A stretch of DNA of 64,000 nt from Lineus longissimus (lineage: Eukaryota; Nemertea; Pilidiophora; Heteronemertea; Lineidae): NCBI RefSeq assembly GCF_910592395.1, contig NC_088310.1, forward strand, positions 25,065,491 through 25,129,490, read 5' to 3'. Of this stretch, positions 1 to 23,856 are shown one piece after another. Made by a program: the position numbers and the translations under genes. How positions within the stretch are numbered: the first letter of the stretch is position 1; each line of letters starts with the position of its first letter. Below the pieces are notes generated by a model. It was not told the origin of the DNA. It saw nothing but the letters and a program-made list of their open reading frames with translations, and searched no databases.

Positions 1-166
1 GAGATAGAGAGGAATCCCCAATATATATATAGTCAATGGAGCTAAGTACTGATGTCCGAGTTGTCGCTCAATTCTCAGCTCAGAATTTTGAAATTAAATC
101 AAGTGACAATTGTTTATTCTGCATATGTGTATGACTACTTCATATGTAGAACCCTTGTTGTTTTAG

Positions 167-13617
<13,451 letters not shown>

Positions 13618-13619
13618 TT

Positions 13620-13850
13620 TCACGGTTTCAATCCTGTGGCCCTCTCCAACTTCCGATAACGATCAGTAGTGGCAAACAATCGTAAATTCGCAACAATTTT
13701 GACCTTTCTTGCTCCGCACCCCTCCTTTCGCTCTCCTGTAGGAGGACCTGGACCCGAACTGTGCCTTGCCTTCCTCCTTCGTTGCACCATAGATTTCATA
13801 TCTTGTCGAAATTTCTTACAGCCAAGAAAATACATATAGAAATTAACACT
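13620..13850 (-). pseudogene. Truncated GPCR copy (helix 7 and C-terminal tail)
   Basis: The minus-strand reading frame contains VPRMLNHSVNFYMYFLGCKK followed by FRQD, closely matching the helix 7 and helix 8 region of the intact GPCR at 14021-15403 (IPRMLNSGVNFYLYFLGCKK). Homology begins around 13850; the upstream part of the open frame (to 13952) does not match the receptor. The rest of the receptor is missing, so this is most simply a partial tandem duplicate. An alternative 3' exon is possible, because a CAG lies just upstream of the homologous block on that strand. Its stop lies 3 bp from the stop of the convergent EGF gene, so it sits in that gene's 3' UTR. Confidence 0.7.
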
Positions 13851-14020
13851 ATGATTCAGCATCCTTGGTACGGACACTAACGTCAGAAACTGAGACTCGG
13901 TACTTAAACACCCAGAGTATTTTGGAAGAAGTGATTCCGAATACGTAGCCATAATCTTACTAAGTTAATATTATGATCATCATCTCATCGTCAAGATCCT
14001 TTTTAATCTTAGCTGTATTC

Positions 14021-15403
14021 TCATAATCTAGTACACTCGTCTTTGGTGGCAAAATGAATGGCATTACTATTATCACTCGCTGGTATTATCTCCATGCTTT
14101 TAGGTCTGATTCCTTGATCATTTTCTGTGTTCGAAACAATTGTAGCGACCGTGTTTCGGCTACCAGCGTCAACTCCTTGTAGTAGGGCACAAGACTTCTT
14201 CTTCGCTGCTGCGATACTGCCACGGGACGTCCACACATCGGAACTATGGTCTCTTTGGTTGCTCTCCCAAGCAGTCCTACCATTTTTAAAGATAGTTTTT
14301 AAATCCTGTCGAAATTTTTTACACCCAAGAAAATATAGATAAAAGTTTACACCTGAATTTAACATCCGCGGTATTCTGATGAATTCGTATACGAATTTCC
14401 TAATCGTTGCAACCTTTCCGACAACTTCGATCGCCTTGAACACATCCCAGAAGAAATAATCAACAACAACGGGAACAAGTAGAATCAAAAATGTCCAACT
14501 TACTAGTAACAGCATTGCTGTAATGTTCCGTTCGGTGTTTCTCTCCCCTTTACTTGTTGCAAGGACCATGGAATCACGCCTTTTCTTGTTTCTCTTGACG
14601 ATTATGACAATACCCATGTTTGAGATGAATAAAATTATCACAGGCACCGTGTGGCACACACCGTAGTAGAGTATGTTGTTGGCACTGTCGTACCAATCGA
14701 ATACCCCAGTCAGAGGGCAACGCTTTGTCAAGGTCAAACCCCCTGGGTTATAAGCGCGCCACCAATTGGGAAGAAATATGATATTCAATATGAGAAAGTT
14801 GAGGAAAATGCATATTTTCGCTTTCTTGATTGAGCAAACTGCTTTTGCCTTCAGTGGGAAGGAAACGGCAATGAGACGGTCCAAAGCCATGAATGAGAGA
14901 GTCCAGTGTGCGATACTCATGTAGACATACGATATGAAGAGGAACTCCCGGCAGAATATCTGAGCCACGAGAGTATCCGTTAGAAACACGTAAGGCCACA
15001 CCATGTAGATGTAACGCTGCACGTACCGCCCTATTAAGGTAATGTTGTCAAATAGGGCCAAGCAGCGCATATAGCAACAATTTGAAGATTTCTTGTAGCG
15101 GGGAAGACTCAATACCAAGTAGGCCATGGTGTTACCAAATAAACCCAAAACGATCACAATTGGCGGCACATACCTGGAACAGTATTCTAAAATGCTGTTC
15201 ATTACAATTTCATCCTGATCTAGCGTCCGGGATGTTGTTGCCAAAGAAGTATTTACACCGGAAGTGTCGTTTGTGTATGTCGTCTGCTCGGTTGAACCCG
15301 ATGTTGTAAGCGAATCTGTTGGCGCCGTGGTTTCCAAAGCGACACAGTTCGGTTGGTTCATGAAAGCCATCAAAGAGACGGCGATTCCAACCGATGATTT
15401 CAT
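14021..15403 (-). CDS. Class A (rhodopsin-like) peptide-type GPCR, intronless
   Basis: 460 aa, seven predicted membrane helices. The N terminus has a hydrophobic start, then a Thr/Ser-rich segment with N-glycosylation sites (NDTS, NTSL). Helix 1 carries the family Asn in LFGNTM (about 90). A helix 3 Cys (CREF, about 151) and a loop-2 Cys (KRCPL, about 229) can form the standard disulfide. The DRY motif reads DRL (175-177). Helix 7 has NSGVNFYLY in place of NPxxY, a form common in invertebrate FMRFamide-type and related peptide receptors. Helix 8 follows (CKKFRQD), then a Lys/Ser-rich tail ending DECTRL. The ligand is unknown. Such intronless receptors often sit in lineage-specific expansions, and a truncated sister copy lies just downstream. 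It is convergent with the EGF gene. Confidence 0.9.
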   Translation of the reverse strand: MKSSVGIAVSLMAFMNQPNCVALETTAPTDSLTTSGSTEQTTYTNDTSGVNTSLATTSRTLDQDEIVMNSILEYCSRYVPPIVIVLGLFGNTMAYLVLSLPRYKKSSNCCYMRCLALFDNITLIGRYVQRYIYMVWPYVFLTDTLVAQIFCREFLFISYVYMSIAHWTLSFMALDRLIAVSFPLKAKAVCSIKKAKICIFLNFLILNIIFLPNWWRAYNPGGLTLTKRCPLTGVFDWYDSANNILYYGVCHTVPVIILFISNMGIVIIVKRNKKRRDSMVLATSKGERNTERNITAMLLLVSWTFLILLVPVVVDYFFWDVFKAIEVVGKVATIRKFVYEFIRIPRMLNSGVNFYLYFLGCKKFRQDLKTIFKNGRTAWESNQRDHSSDVWTSRGSIAAAKKKSCALLQGVDAGSRNTVATIVSNTENDQGIRPKSMEIIPASDNSNAIHFATKDECTRL

Positions 15404-17709
15404 GAGTTCAGAACTGAGCCCTTCGAACTAACCTTATCATTCCGGTTAAATCAACATGTTATCACAAATTCGTTATTCCTTTATAACAACATGTTTGGAC
15501 TATTACAAATGATATATACTAGCGATTTTTAAAAACAATATTGGCCAGTGGTAACTCTGGTGGAATCCGTAAAAGGGCATCACGCGCGCCAAACAATATG
15601 GGTGTCGGAATATCTGTTGGTTTTATCCATAGAAGTGAATCGAGTATTGAAAGCATTAACTCGTCGTCGGAACAAAGAGCAAAGAAAATGATTTCCACAG
15701 TTCTATCGGACGTACTTCGTTAGAATCGTTGATGTTCGTATTTCTTGTCGGCCAATAATGGGAATGTCGTATACAGGTCTACCAGGTACTTGATCGCATA
15801 TGTAGTGCAAAATACATACGCAAAATACATTTTGCAGCTTATTCGCAAATGAAAGAAATTTAAATATGCAATGCACGCTTTGTCTACTGATTGACTGTGA
15901 CAAATCAGAATTATTTCACCATTCTATTTAGCATTTCAAATTAGTTTATAACACGCAAACGGATAGTTTGTGTCATGGTATCAATAACCTGTCCAACCAC
16001 TTTTCGTGAGAATACGTGCAGGAAATAAATCAGGAATAAAGCAGGAAAAGAATTAACCTTGAAGTGAACGATCAACCTTGTGAAAGGTTGTTTTTCACAT
16101 TTCTTTCAAATTAGTTTCGTTGTCTTTCGATTAACGAAGGATGCACAAATTCTTCACTTGTATCGCCGAATATTATCCCAATTCCATACTCGGAGTTTGA
16201 ACCTTATGTCATCCATGGGGACCAGAATTCCGTAGACTGTGGTCAAAGATTCACCAAGAACCACAATTGGTAAGCTGAAGAAGCACGCATCCCCGACTTG
16301 TTGATTTCCTCATGTCTATTAAGCCCTCATGAGCGGAAATTGCCCCGGTGATTCAATCCTGATTATGACGCAGATGTGTGGGGATATTTTCTGGCGCATG
16401 ATGTCTTCCCGACTATTGGTTCCAGGTTATTTGTTGTCCAAATGTCACACATCCCTCCGTTTGAAAGTTATATCCATGCAGGGTATGCTTTGTTTGCAGC
16501 GACCCTGATTTTTTAGTCAAAAACGAAATGTCTCGAGGGAAGAGATGGAAGGATCATTAAGGCAAAGTGGATCACATTATGCACTTCATGGCCAAACACA
16601 GAATGAACCGTTAGGAAAATGTCGGAATATGCACTGGTTCGAAGCTGGTGGAGTGTTGTTGCTCAGCTAATACGAAGACGTAACCATCGTTGAAAAAATA
16701 TCACCTATCCAGCGTAATTATTGTCATGAAATGCAATAGATATCGTTATATATGTTCGTTTTTCGGAGAAAAGCATATGTTATGTCATCGTATACGTTCT
16801 TGTGAGATGATTCCATGAACGTAGTTTTAGTTCCAGTTTCCAAATGCTCGGCAGTGACACACATTTCCCTGACATGGATGTGCCCCGTGCGCCTATCGTT
16901 AGTACCAAGTATAGATAATGTACATATACTGGTATTCATCAGGTACAATTCTTGCCCAGTATGACAATGACGTGTTTCCATCTGGACTTGGATATTTTCC
17001 GATGTTCTCGACCAACCGTGAAGAGCATTAGGCTATCCTTGAGTAAACTTGACATTTTGACACATGAGTACAGAATCGATTAGAAAGTTCTCTGTTGATA
17101 TTCATATTTCTTCCGTTATGACACCATGCAACTGGCTACATTTGTATTATCAATGCATTATAAACCTCTGCAGCCACATGACCCCCCCCCCCCCCTTCCC
17201 ACGTCAGGTAATCAAAACATAAATCAATGTTGGTCAACACAATGCTTCCGTCGCAAATCTATTGAGAATGGTGGTCAAATGAATAATTTAATCAAATTTC
17301 TCGTCTGAATATTACTAAAATATCCATTGCCTGATGTTTGTCATCCCTTTAGAGCACTTGTGCGTGCATTTGCCGCCATTATGTCAGGAGCCATAACGCT
17401 TGGTACTATTTTAGGAATACTGCCCACGGAAATCAGTTTGCACCAGGGGTTTACTTGATCTTGACGTTCGCAGTACAGTATCGATCGCTCTGCTTGCTGA
17501 ATATTTTTTATCACAAAAGTCCAGATTAAACATTGCTGTTTTACCTCGACACTCAAAGGATTATTATGATATCAATTATTACAAAGGACAATATTGGTGG
17601 TTACGAACAAAGTTCTTTTTTGTATGTACGGGATGTTAAGAAATAGTTAGACGTGTATCGGGTTACCATTTAAAAAATCGCAGTAAGTATGACGTCATCC
17701 AACAGTACC
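15404..17709. other. Gene-poor interval
   Basis: No convincing coding exon on either strand. It includes a run of 14 C at 17182-17195. A 60-codon frame at 15541-15723 has no recognisable domain and no splice support. The promoter of the GPCR must lie at its left edge. Confidence 0.5.
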
Positions 17710-18685
17710 TCTCTAAAAACAAACGAGTGAATTCTCGCTCTTTAAGAGCGAATTCTCGCTCTTTGAAAGAGCTATATTAGTGATCGCTCTTCACAGAGCG
17801 AAATTCGCTATTATGAAAGAGTGAAACTATTCGCTCTTTTAAAGAGCTAAAACCGAGCGAAATTCGCTCGTTGAAAGAGTGAAAGCATTCGCTCTTTTAG
17901 GAATGGTCCCGAGTGATAAAAGTTTCCATTCGCTCTTTGAAAGAGTGATCAAAGTTTCCATTCGCTCGTTAAAAGAGCGGTCATGCACTTCAAACGAGTG
18001 AAATTATTCGCTCGGGCCCTTCCTCAACGAGCGAATAATTTCACTCGTTGGAAGTGCCATGATCGCTCTTTTAACGAGCCAATTTGCGCTGAAAAGGTTA
18101 TCAGTCACCCACTTCTTGCAAGTAAGTCCAGGAGAGTTCAGGAGAGTTACTGATGCCGTTCCCATGCTCGAATGAAAGCGGAGACCGGCTATCAGCTCAC
18201 CTGGTAGCATTACAGCTGCTGCTTGTAGTATAATATTCAACGTTGCAGTTCAAAGCGGTCTCGGGATTGATTCAGTAAACGAAACAAACACAATCGAATG
18301 CTTTGAAACGTTATGACTTTTTTATTGAAGTTTTAGAAAACCGTGGTGTGCAACGAGAGAGATATACATGATCGATTCATTTATCGTACATGCTAGAAAA
18401 GACGAGAAAATGGACATTCTGAAAATCCAACATGGAGCTGATCCTGATGCCATGAAACCTCATAGTTTTCATTTTTTTCATTTTAACATTAGGTCGAAAT
18501 GTTTGCCGACTGACGCGCGAAAATCCGCTCGTTGTCCCCCGCTCTTATTCTCCGCTCTTTTGAAAGAATGGATTGGTCACCCAAAGAGCGAGGGGCTAGA
18601 ATAATCAGATAATTTCACTCTTTTCGAGCGAAAAGCTATTAGCTCTTTTGAAAGAGTGAGAAATTCACTCGTTTGTTTTTAGAGA
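17710..18685. mobile_element. Foldback DNA transposon built of iterated palindromes (~976 bp)
   Basis: Bounded by a perfect 24-bp terminal inverted repeat beginning TCTCTAAAAACAAACGAG (17710-17733 and 18662-18685). Inside, 17730-18080 and 18530-18665 are filled with variants of the palindrome CGCTCTTTNAAAGAGCG. At 17965-18078 two arms of about 50 bp form a near-perfect hairpin around a 13-nt loop (18015-18027). The middle (about 18085-18520) is ordinary sequence with no transposase. No target-site duplication was found by eye, so the exact ends are inferred from where the inverted repeat stops. Confidence 0.8.
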
Positions 18686-18762
18686 ATATACACGATTCCG
18701 GGGTTCTGGCTCATGTTCAAGTTTGGGAAACTGAATTAAACTCTTACATGATATGTAGTCGT

Positions 18763-20832
18763 CTATTGTTTGTAACTATTTCTCAGTTTTCTTTTGAAGG
18801 GAAGCTTCACCGTCATAGCCCGTGAGCGAGTCTGCCATCCCATGCGACGTTTCATTATATCCACATGTGGAAGAATGTTCGCCACCTCGCCAAGGCTGCA
18901 TTGAATGTGCGAGTCTCTGGTTCCTTCACCAGAATTCCCCGACTGAACCGTTAACCCTGGCGTAGATTCTGTGGCTTGTGAGGGCATTTCCACATAGTTC
19001 TTCCCTGAGTTTCCGTGAGAGATGTCAGAGTTCCCGGACACTTCAAGTGCCTCTCCAGCTTGCTGGCTCCCATCGTGTTCTCCGGCGCTCTGATTTCCGC
19101 TTTCATCCACATAATTTTTTGCCACCACTGTCGAATTCCTACCGCCATCTTTGACATTCGTATCGCGAGTAGACTTTTCTTTGCTTCCTTCTCCAAGCCC
19201 TGTTGTAATGAACTTGTACAACATAGACAACAGCTCCTTGCCTCGGTCCGTTTTGTTCGTCGTTCTCCTGTGCCATGCCTTCACTTGCTTCTCCATTTCA
19301 AGGGTACAATTCTCAAGAAGGCGAGGCACTCGCTTGTATTTCTCCTCATATTCAGACAGGATAATGTAGCACAACTCCTCTCCAAGCAAGCGAAGAGACA
19401 GCAACTCCTCTGGACTAGCGCCATTCTCATAGAGGTAACTCAAGCCTGCAATCTCGATACAGTGACTCAGGATTTCTTTCAAGTAGTCATCGACGTCCAC
19501 CTGCCGATGTTCTTGTTGAGAAGTTGATGCTGCTGTAGTTACACCTGGCATTGAGTTGACAGTCACGTCGATTAGGCCTGTCAACACCGCAACTAAAACC
19601 TGCAGTTCGTATTTCGGGCGTCTTCCAACGAGTTGAAGGACTTTGGTGACTTTCTGAAAGCCATGAACTGAATGAAGAGTGTTGATGTAACCATAAAGGC
19701 GACTTTTTATTGTTCGCTTTAGGTTCGGGAGCTGTGACATGTCGGCGCGAAGCATTAGCGGACCCTTCGGAGCACTGGGAACGTAGCTCGAACAAAATTG
19801 GAGGGATGGGTTGGCCTGTGCACCAGAAAGGGTTGTTTCTGTGGGCGTTGGAGAAGGTAAACAAGCAGCAGAGGACAGTGTAACGTTTGTATGATATGAA
19901 GTGGGGACGATGTCATGGAATAGAAGACCAGTTGAGTCCTTTTGGCAAGTACATGTTATCCTTGCACATTCATTATTGTGATGTCTGTGCCTTGATGGGT
20001 TACTGACAGTTTCCTTCGATGTTTCTAACTTCATTGTTTTGTTGGGTGATCGATTTTCGGTTTTTTCGCTGCATGATTTTGTAGCATTGTCTACGTTTCT
20101 CTGAAAATTCGGTTTGGAGCGCTCTCCGGGATTTTTTTTGTCACCAACCCCCTTCTTCCCTCCACTTGCTTTGACTACGGGGTTACCAAGAGGCGTCAAC
20201 ACAACAATAGCGTTTTCCATTCGATTTTGATTTGAAGAGACAAGTTGAGTCGGCCCCCCTGCAGCAGAAGACGCTTTTGATGTACCGATGGTCGGATTTG
20301 GAGCGGGTGTGGTACTGGTAGATGTGTAAAATCGGTACCCTTGTCCAAAGTTGGGATTAGAATACGGGTTGACAGTGTACTGTGTCGCAGGCGGGGCGTT
20401 TCCAGGCAAGTCCTGGTACGTGCAAGGCTGTCCAATAGTAGGATTTATGAAATGCATTTGTCCACCTGTTGATCGTACAACATTGGCATTGCTTTGCAGG
20501 AATATACATGAACTGGTGGACAGCCCGTCATTGCCAGTGGCTCTCGTGGAATTTGTCCTTGGCATTGAATTTGACGCAACTGTTGAGCTGTGCCTTTGCG
20601 GCGTTTGCACGGGATATGGCAACTTCACACCGGGCTTTATGACAGAGTGAATGGGCAAATACATCGGATACTGTACAAAATATCCGGTCTGATGTGTCGA
20701 CACCAAACTCTGTGCATCTGTCGGTGCGGTAACGGCGATAGGCATCGAACTTCGTACTTTTTGAACATTCATACCTGTGTCGCCAGTGACTGGCAGTCCA
20801 TTAGAGGTAGACGTATGCCTCTGTCGTTTCAT
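18763..20832 (-). CDS. Intronless 689-aa protein of unknown function
   Basis: I do not recognise this protein. It is one open frame of 689 codons. Residues 1 to about 350 are low complexity, rich in Thr, Ser, Pro and Asn, with a basic stretch (KKGVGDKKNPGERSKPN) and a CTCQ patch, and look disordered. About 355-545 is a compact, probably helical domain (RLYGYINTL, ELQVLVAVLTGLIDVTVN, LRLLGEELCYIILSEYEEKY), followed by a Ser/Gly/Asn-rich tail and a basic C terminus. There is no signal peptide or membrane helix, so a nuclear or cytosolic role is likely. A transposon (20998-22005) starts only 165 bp upstream of its ATG, so promoter sequence may come from that element. The length and the structured domain argue against a chance frame. 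Confidence 0.7.
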   Translation of the reverse strand: MKRQRHTSTSNGLPVTGDTGMNVQKVRSSMPIAVTAPTDAQSLVSTHQTGYFVQYPMYLPIHSVIKPGVKLPYPVQTPQRHSSTVASNSMPRTNSTRATGNDGLSTSSCIFLQSNANVVRSTGGQMHFINPTIGQPCTYQDLPGNAPPATQYTVNPYSNPNFGQGYRFYTSTSTTPAPNPTIGTSKASSAAGGPTQLVSSNQNRMENAIVVLTPLGNPVVKASGGKKGVGDKKNPGERSKPNFQRNVDNATKSCSEKTENRSPNKTMKLETSKETVSNPSRHRHHNNECARITCTCQKDSTGLLFHDIVPTSYHTNVTLSSAACLPSPTPTETTLSGAQANPSLQFCSSYVPSAPKGPLMLRADMSQLPNLKRTIKSRLYGYINTLHSVHGFQKVTKVLQLVGRRPKYELQVLVAVLTGLIDVTVNSMPGVTTAASTSQQEHRQVDVDDYLKEILSHCIEIAGLSYLYENGASPEELLSLRLLGEELCYIILSEYEEKYKRVPRLLENCTLEMEKQVKAWHRRTTNKTDRGKELLSMLYKFITTGLGEGSKEKSTRDTNVKDGGRNSTVVAKNYVDESGNQSAGEHDGSQQAGEALEVSGNSDISHGNSGKNYVEMPSQATESTPGLTVQSGNSGEGTRDSHIQCSLGEVANILPHVDIMKRRMGWQTRSRAMTVKLPFKRKLRNSYKQ

Positions 20833-20988
20833 GGTGTAAAACTCAGAATGGGAGCTTTAGAAAACGGGTGTTCACCAAATAATCAAGCTGCAACGCACGA
20901 TTCAGACGCACGATTCTTTGACGCAGGTGTAGTCGAAATGACGGAAGGACATTGTTGCGCTGGAGCGTCGCATTCACGGTTTATTACG

Positions 20989-20997
20989 TGACGTAGC
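20989..20997. repeat. Target-site duplication, left (TGACGTAGC)
   Basis: Nine bases identical to 22006-22014, directly flanking the inverted-repeat element at 20998-22005. Confidence 0.85.
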
Positions 20998-22005
20998 GGT
21001 AGTTGATAAAGCTTGGAATCAGTGAAACCTTGGAACCAGTGATAAACCTTGGAATCAGTCCTAAAAATGCATAAAAACATGAAATAATGCCATTCGAACC
21101 TAACGTGGTTACGAATCAACATTTGGAGCTTATTCTTACATGATCAGATCGGAATTTTATCGTAATTTAGAAATCTGTCGCATATCCGATTCAATAGTCT
21201 ATATTTTAGAACAACCCAGTTGTACCTCGCCTCCAGTGTACAGTACTGATCTCCCAAATATGGGAAGACACGCCCACCACACACCCATAATATGGACCAA
21301 TAGCGCTCCGCTTATAAATACGCCACCACCACGCGGGGCCTATTTGAACTACGGATCGGTCTGTTCATACAGGGTGATACAGAGAAAATTGGGGGCCTGT
21401 CATGCATTATGCATGGATAAGGTTGACGACTATGTCTAGGCCTAATTGTCTATGATTGACTGATATTTTATAACAAACGATGAATAAAAGAAGCCTAGTC
21501 ATGTATGTTTATTACCGAAGTTTGCGGATGAAAATTTCCTTCGCCGTGAGCGATTTCTTACATCTTCCAGTACGCATCGAGGGATGCAGAGATCTTTGTG
21601 ACGTCACCGGTTCTAAGCGGTTTTTTTATTCACGTGTGTGTTTGTCCTATGATCTCGTGCATCTAGTACCGAGCATAATACTTTATCGTCTATGGAATAC
21701 AAAACAATCATAAAAACTAATTTTTGCTTCCATTGAAGAGAAATAAAATATTTTAACGACCACAGCGCATTGCCAATTGATGACGTCATCCTCCACATTA
21801 AAAATGTTGGCTTCTGAACTGACTGGCAAATTGCTATCAATAAAGTCAGCTGGGACGAGACTGTCAGTTGGGAGGGTATAAATCGTGGAAGGAACGCACC
21901 CGGTTTCCCGCGCTATTTGCACAGTGATTCCATGGTTTACATTGAATATTCCAAGGTTTATCAGTGTTTCCAAGGTTTCACTAATTCCATACTTTATCAA
22001 CTACC
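20998..22005. mobile_element. Non-autonomous Mutator-like element (1008 bp)
   Basis: Terminal inverted repeats of 58 bp (20998-21055 and 21948-22005) differ at about 5 positions and start GGTAGTTGATAAAG. Inside each arm the motif CCTTGGAA recurs. The element is flanked by identical 9-bp direct repeats TGACGTAGC, the duplication size typical of Mutator-like transposons. No transposase frame is present, so it would need an autonomous partner. It sits in the upstream region of the 689-aa gene. Confidence 0.88.
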
Positions 22006-22014
22006 TGACGTAGC
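22006..22014. repeat. Target-site duplication, right (TGACGTAGC)
   Basis: Right copy of the 9-bp duplication flanking the Mutator-like element. Confidence 0.85.
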
Positions 22015-22213
22015 GCCCTGCAGCCGTATCCGCGCGTTTGATAAATAAAGTCATGATCACCTCCATTACTTTATTTCTCCCCTTACCTTGCGTTTAAAAG
22101 CATTCAGGCCTGGCCTAATACATGGTCTATTGTCTTTATACACAAAGCCCGCTCGCACCTAGTTATACTGTCTTTTCAAATGGTTATCAGGTCACAAATC
22201 TTGATAACACTAT

Positions 22214-22688
22214 AGATCGATGCACTTGATTGGGAACAACGTTTACGTAAACGTTGTTCCCAACGTAAACGTTGTTACGTAAACGTTGTTCCCAATAGCA
22301 TTCCGCGACGTTACTATTTATAGCTCACAAGGTCATTTGAATAAGATATTGATGACGTTTTAGTCACGTGACAGTCGGACATCGACACTTATTTCTACGC
22401 ATTTGAGCTTATTTCAAAGTCAATTATCTTTGACCCTGCATTGTTTTTAGCATGAATGATACCATAGATTCAGAGAGAGAAATATTCAGAACAATTATGT
22501 AGTATTTCCAACACTCGGGCATGTGCCAGATTGAATCTAACTGACCTAGTTAGAAAGCCTGAATCCATTACGAAACCGCATGTTTGCCCGACATTGCCTG
22601 TAATTCAGCGATGGGGAAATAGAGGGCAGCAGCTGCAGTCACGTCATTATCGCGGAATGCTATTGTTCCCAATCAAGTGCATCGATCT
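22214..22688. mobile_element. Palindromic element interrupted by a second MITE
   Basis: A perfect 26-bp inverted repeat (22214-22239 and 22663-22688, containing GATCGATGCACTTGATTGG) bounds a composite. The left part holds a perfect 34-bp palindrome at 22230-22263 built on AACGTTTACGTAAACGTT, then partial repeats of the same unit up to 22295. The 367-bp MITE (22296-22662) sits inside. The simplest reading is an older small palindromic element into which the MITE inserted. Confidence 0.75.
22296..22662. mobile_element. 367-bp MITE, copy 2 (TA-flanked)
   Basis: Same length and sequence family as 1943-2309, in reverse orientation. Ends are TAGCATTCCGCG and CGCGGAATGCTA, with TA on both sides. 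It is nested in the palindromic element 22214-22688. Differences from copy 1 are scattered single bases. Confidence 0.87.
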
Positions 22689-23856
22689 CAGAAACAGCTT
22701 CCATGGGGGTCGACATTTCGAAACCGGCAAGGACAAATAAACGAAATGTCCATTTTCTGTGGATTAGCGAGATGACCCCCTCTGGAAAAGTGGTGCTGAT
22801 TGTGATGATACTTAACTTTCCAAACTCGAGACAGACAAATGGAGAGTATAGGCGTTCTGGAATGCAGGTTATTTTTTGACCTATATCAGATATTGATGTT
22901 TACATTCAGTGCTTGGCAAAAAGGGGAATATCGCCAAATTGCCTGCAAACCCGACATTTTGCTTGTCAAAGTGGACAATAGTCACACTTAAAAGCATACC
23001 CCAGTCAGAACACAGATTATAATCATGTATTAGAAGCATTTATGAATTAACGCGATGATTCACAACTGGACAGAATGACATGACATTTTGCTGAATAAGT
23101 TTTCTATTCATTCGTAGCCATCGGAAATGGTTCAAAAGTTGCATGCATAAAAACCGGCAGTATGCCGTTTTTTCGATACTCTCTTTTCACTTTTGTAAGG
23201 TCAGTTGTCAACGTTCATTTCTTTTCCTATCAGTCTCATTCTCCGTGAGTGAATTCGTCCAAGGATTACCTAGCCTATGAAGCACAAATCAACTAATGCC
23301 GGGATGTGCGGATGTGACAATTAGATGCATAGATTTAATAGTCTACTGATGTGGAGCAAGAGCAATGCTGAATAAATCCACTTATTATGTTGATTATGAT
23401 GATAGTGCATTAATGATATTTGGCCTTCTACAGAAAAAATTCCCCCAAAAAATTGCTTCCGCCAGCTCTTTTTTAACCCGATCTGGAAGGTACATTGTCC
23501 TGGTCCCGTATATATACTTGGACAATTATACGTGATTTGAGAAGACAGTACAAATATTTCATTTGATTTGGTTGTTAATCGATGTACTCGAAAGCTATCC
23601 AGATGACACTGATTGCATCATGTGTCCTGAAAACCCCTCCTCGGTCTATTTATCTGTTCTCATACTGCGACAGCAAACAAAGCTATAGCGGACTCTCTTG
23701 ACGTTTCCAGTGAAGTGGGTCAGGAGCCGCTTGTTTCGCAGCAATTACCGAAACGGATCGCATTGGTTGAAATTGCCACGAGGCCAACTGATGATAAAAG
23801 GATAATGAGACTGTCGATTTGATCATTTTTGATCGGTCCTACGCAGCTTGAAGACC
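22689..23856. other. Intergenic, 5' flank of the vWA gene
   Basis: No coding exon or repeat family recognised. The right end is presumed to hold the promoter and 5' UTR of the vWA-domain gene that begins at 23857. Confidence 0.45.

Noticed and set aside
15541-15723. 60-codon plus-strand frame between the GPCR and the foldback element
   Set aside because: Ser/Arg-rich with no recognisable domain, no flanking splice sites and no nearby polyadenylation signal.
18004-18240. 78-codon minus-strand frame inside the foldback element
   Set aside because: It starts within the hairpin sequence, has no domain and no splice or promoter support; most likely chance.
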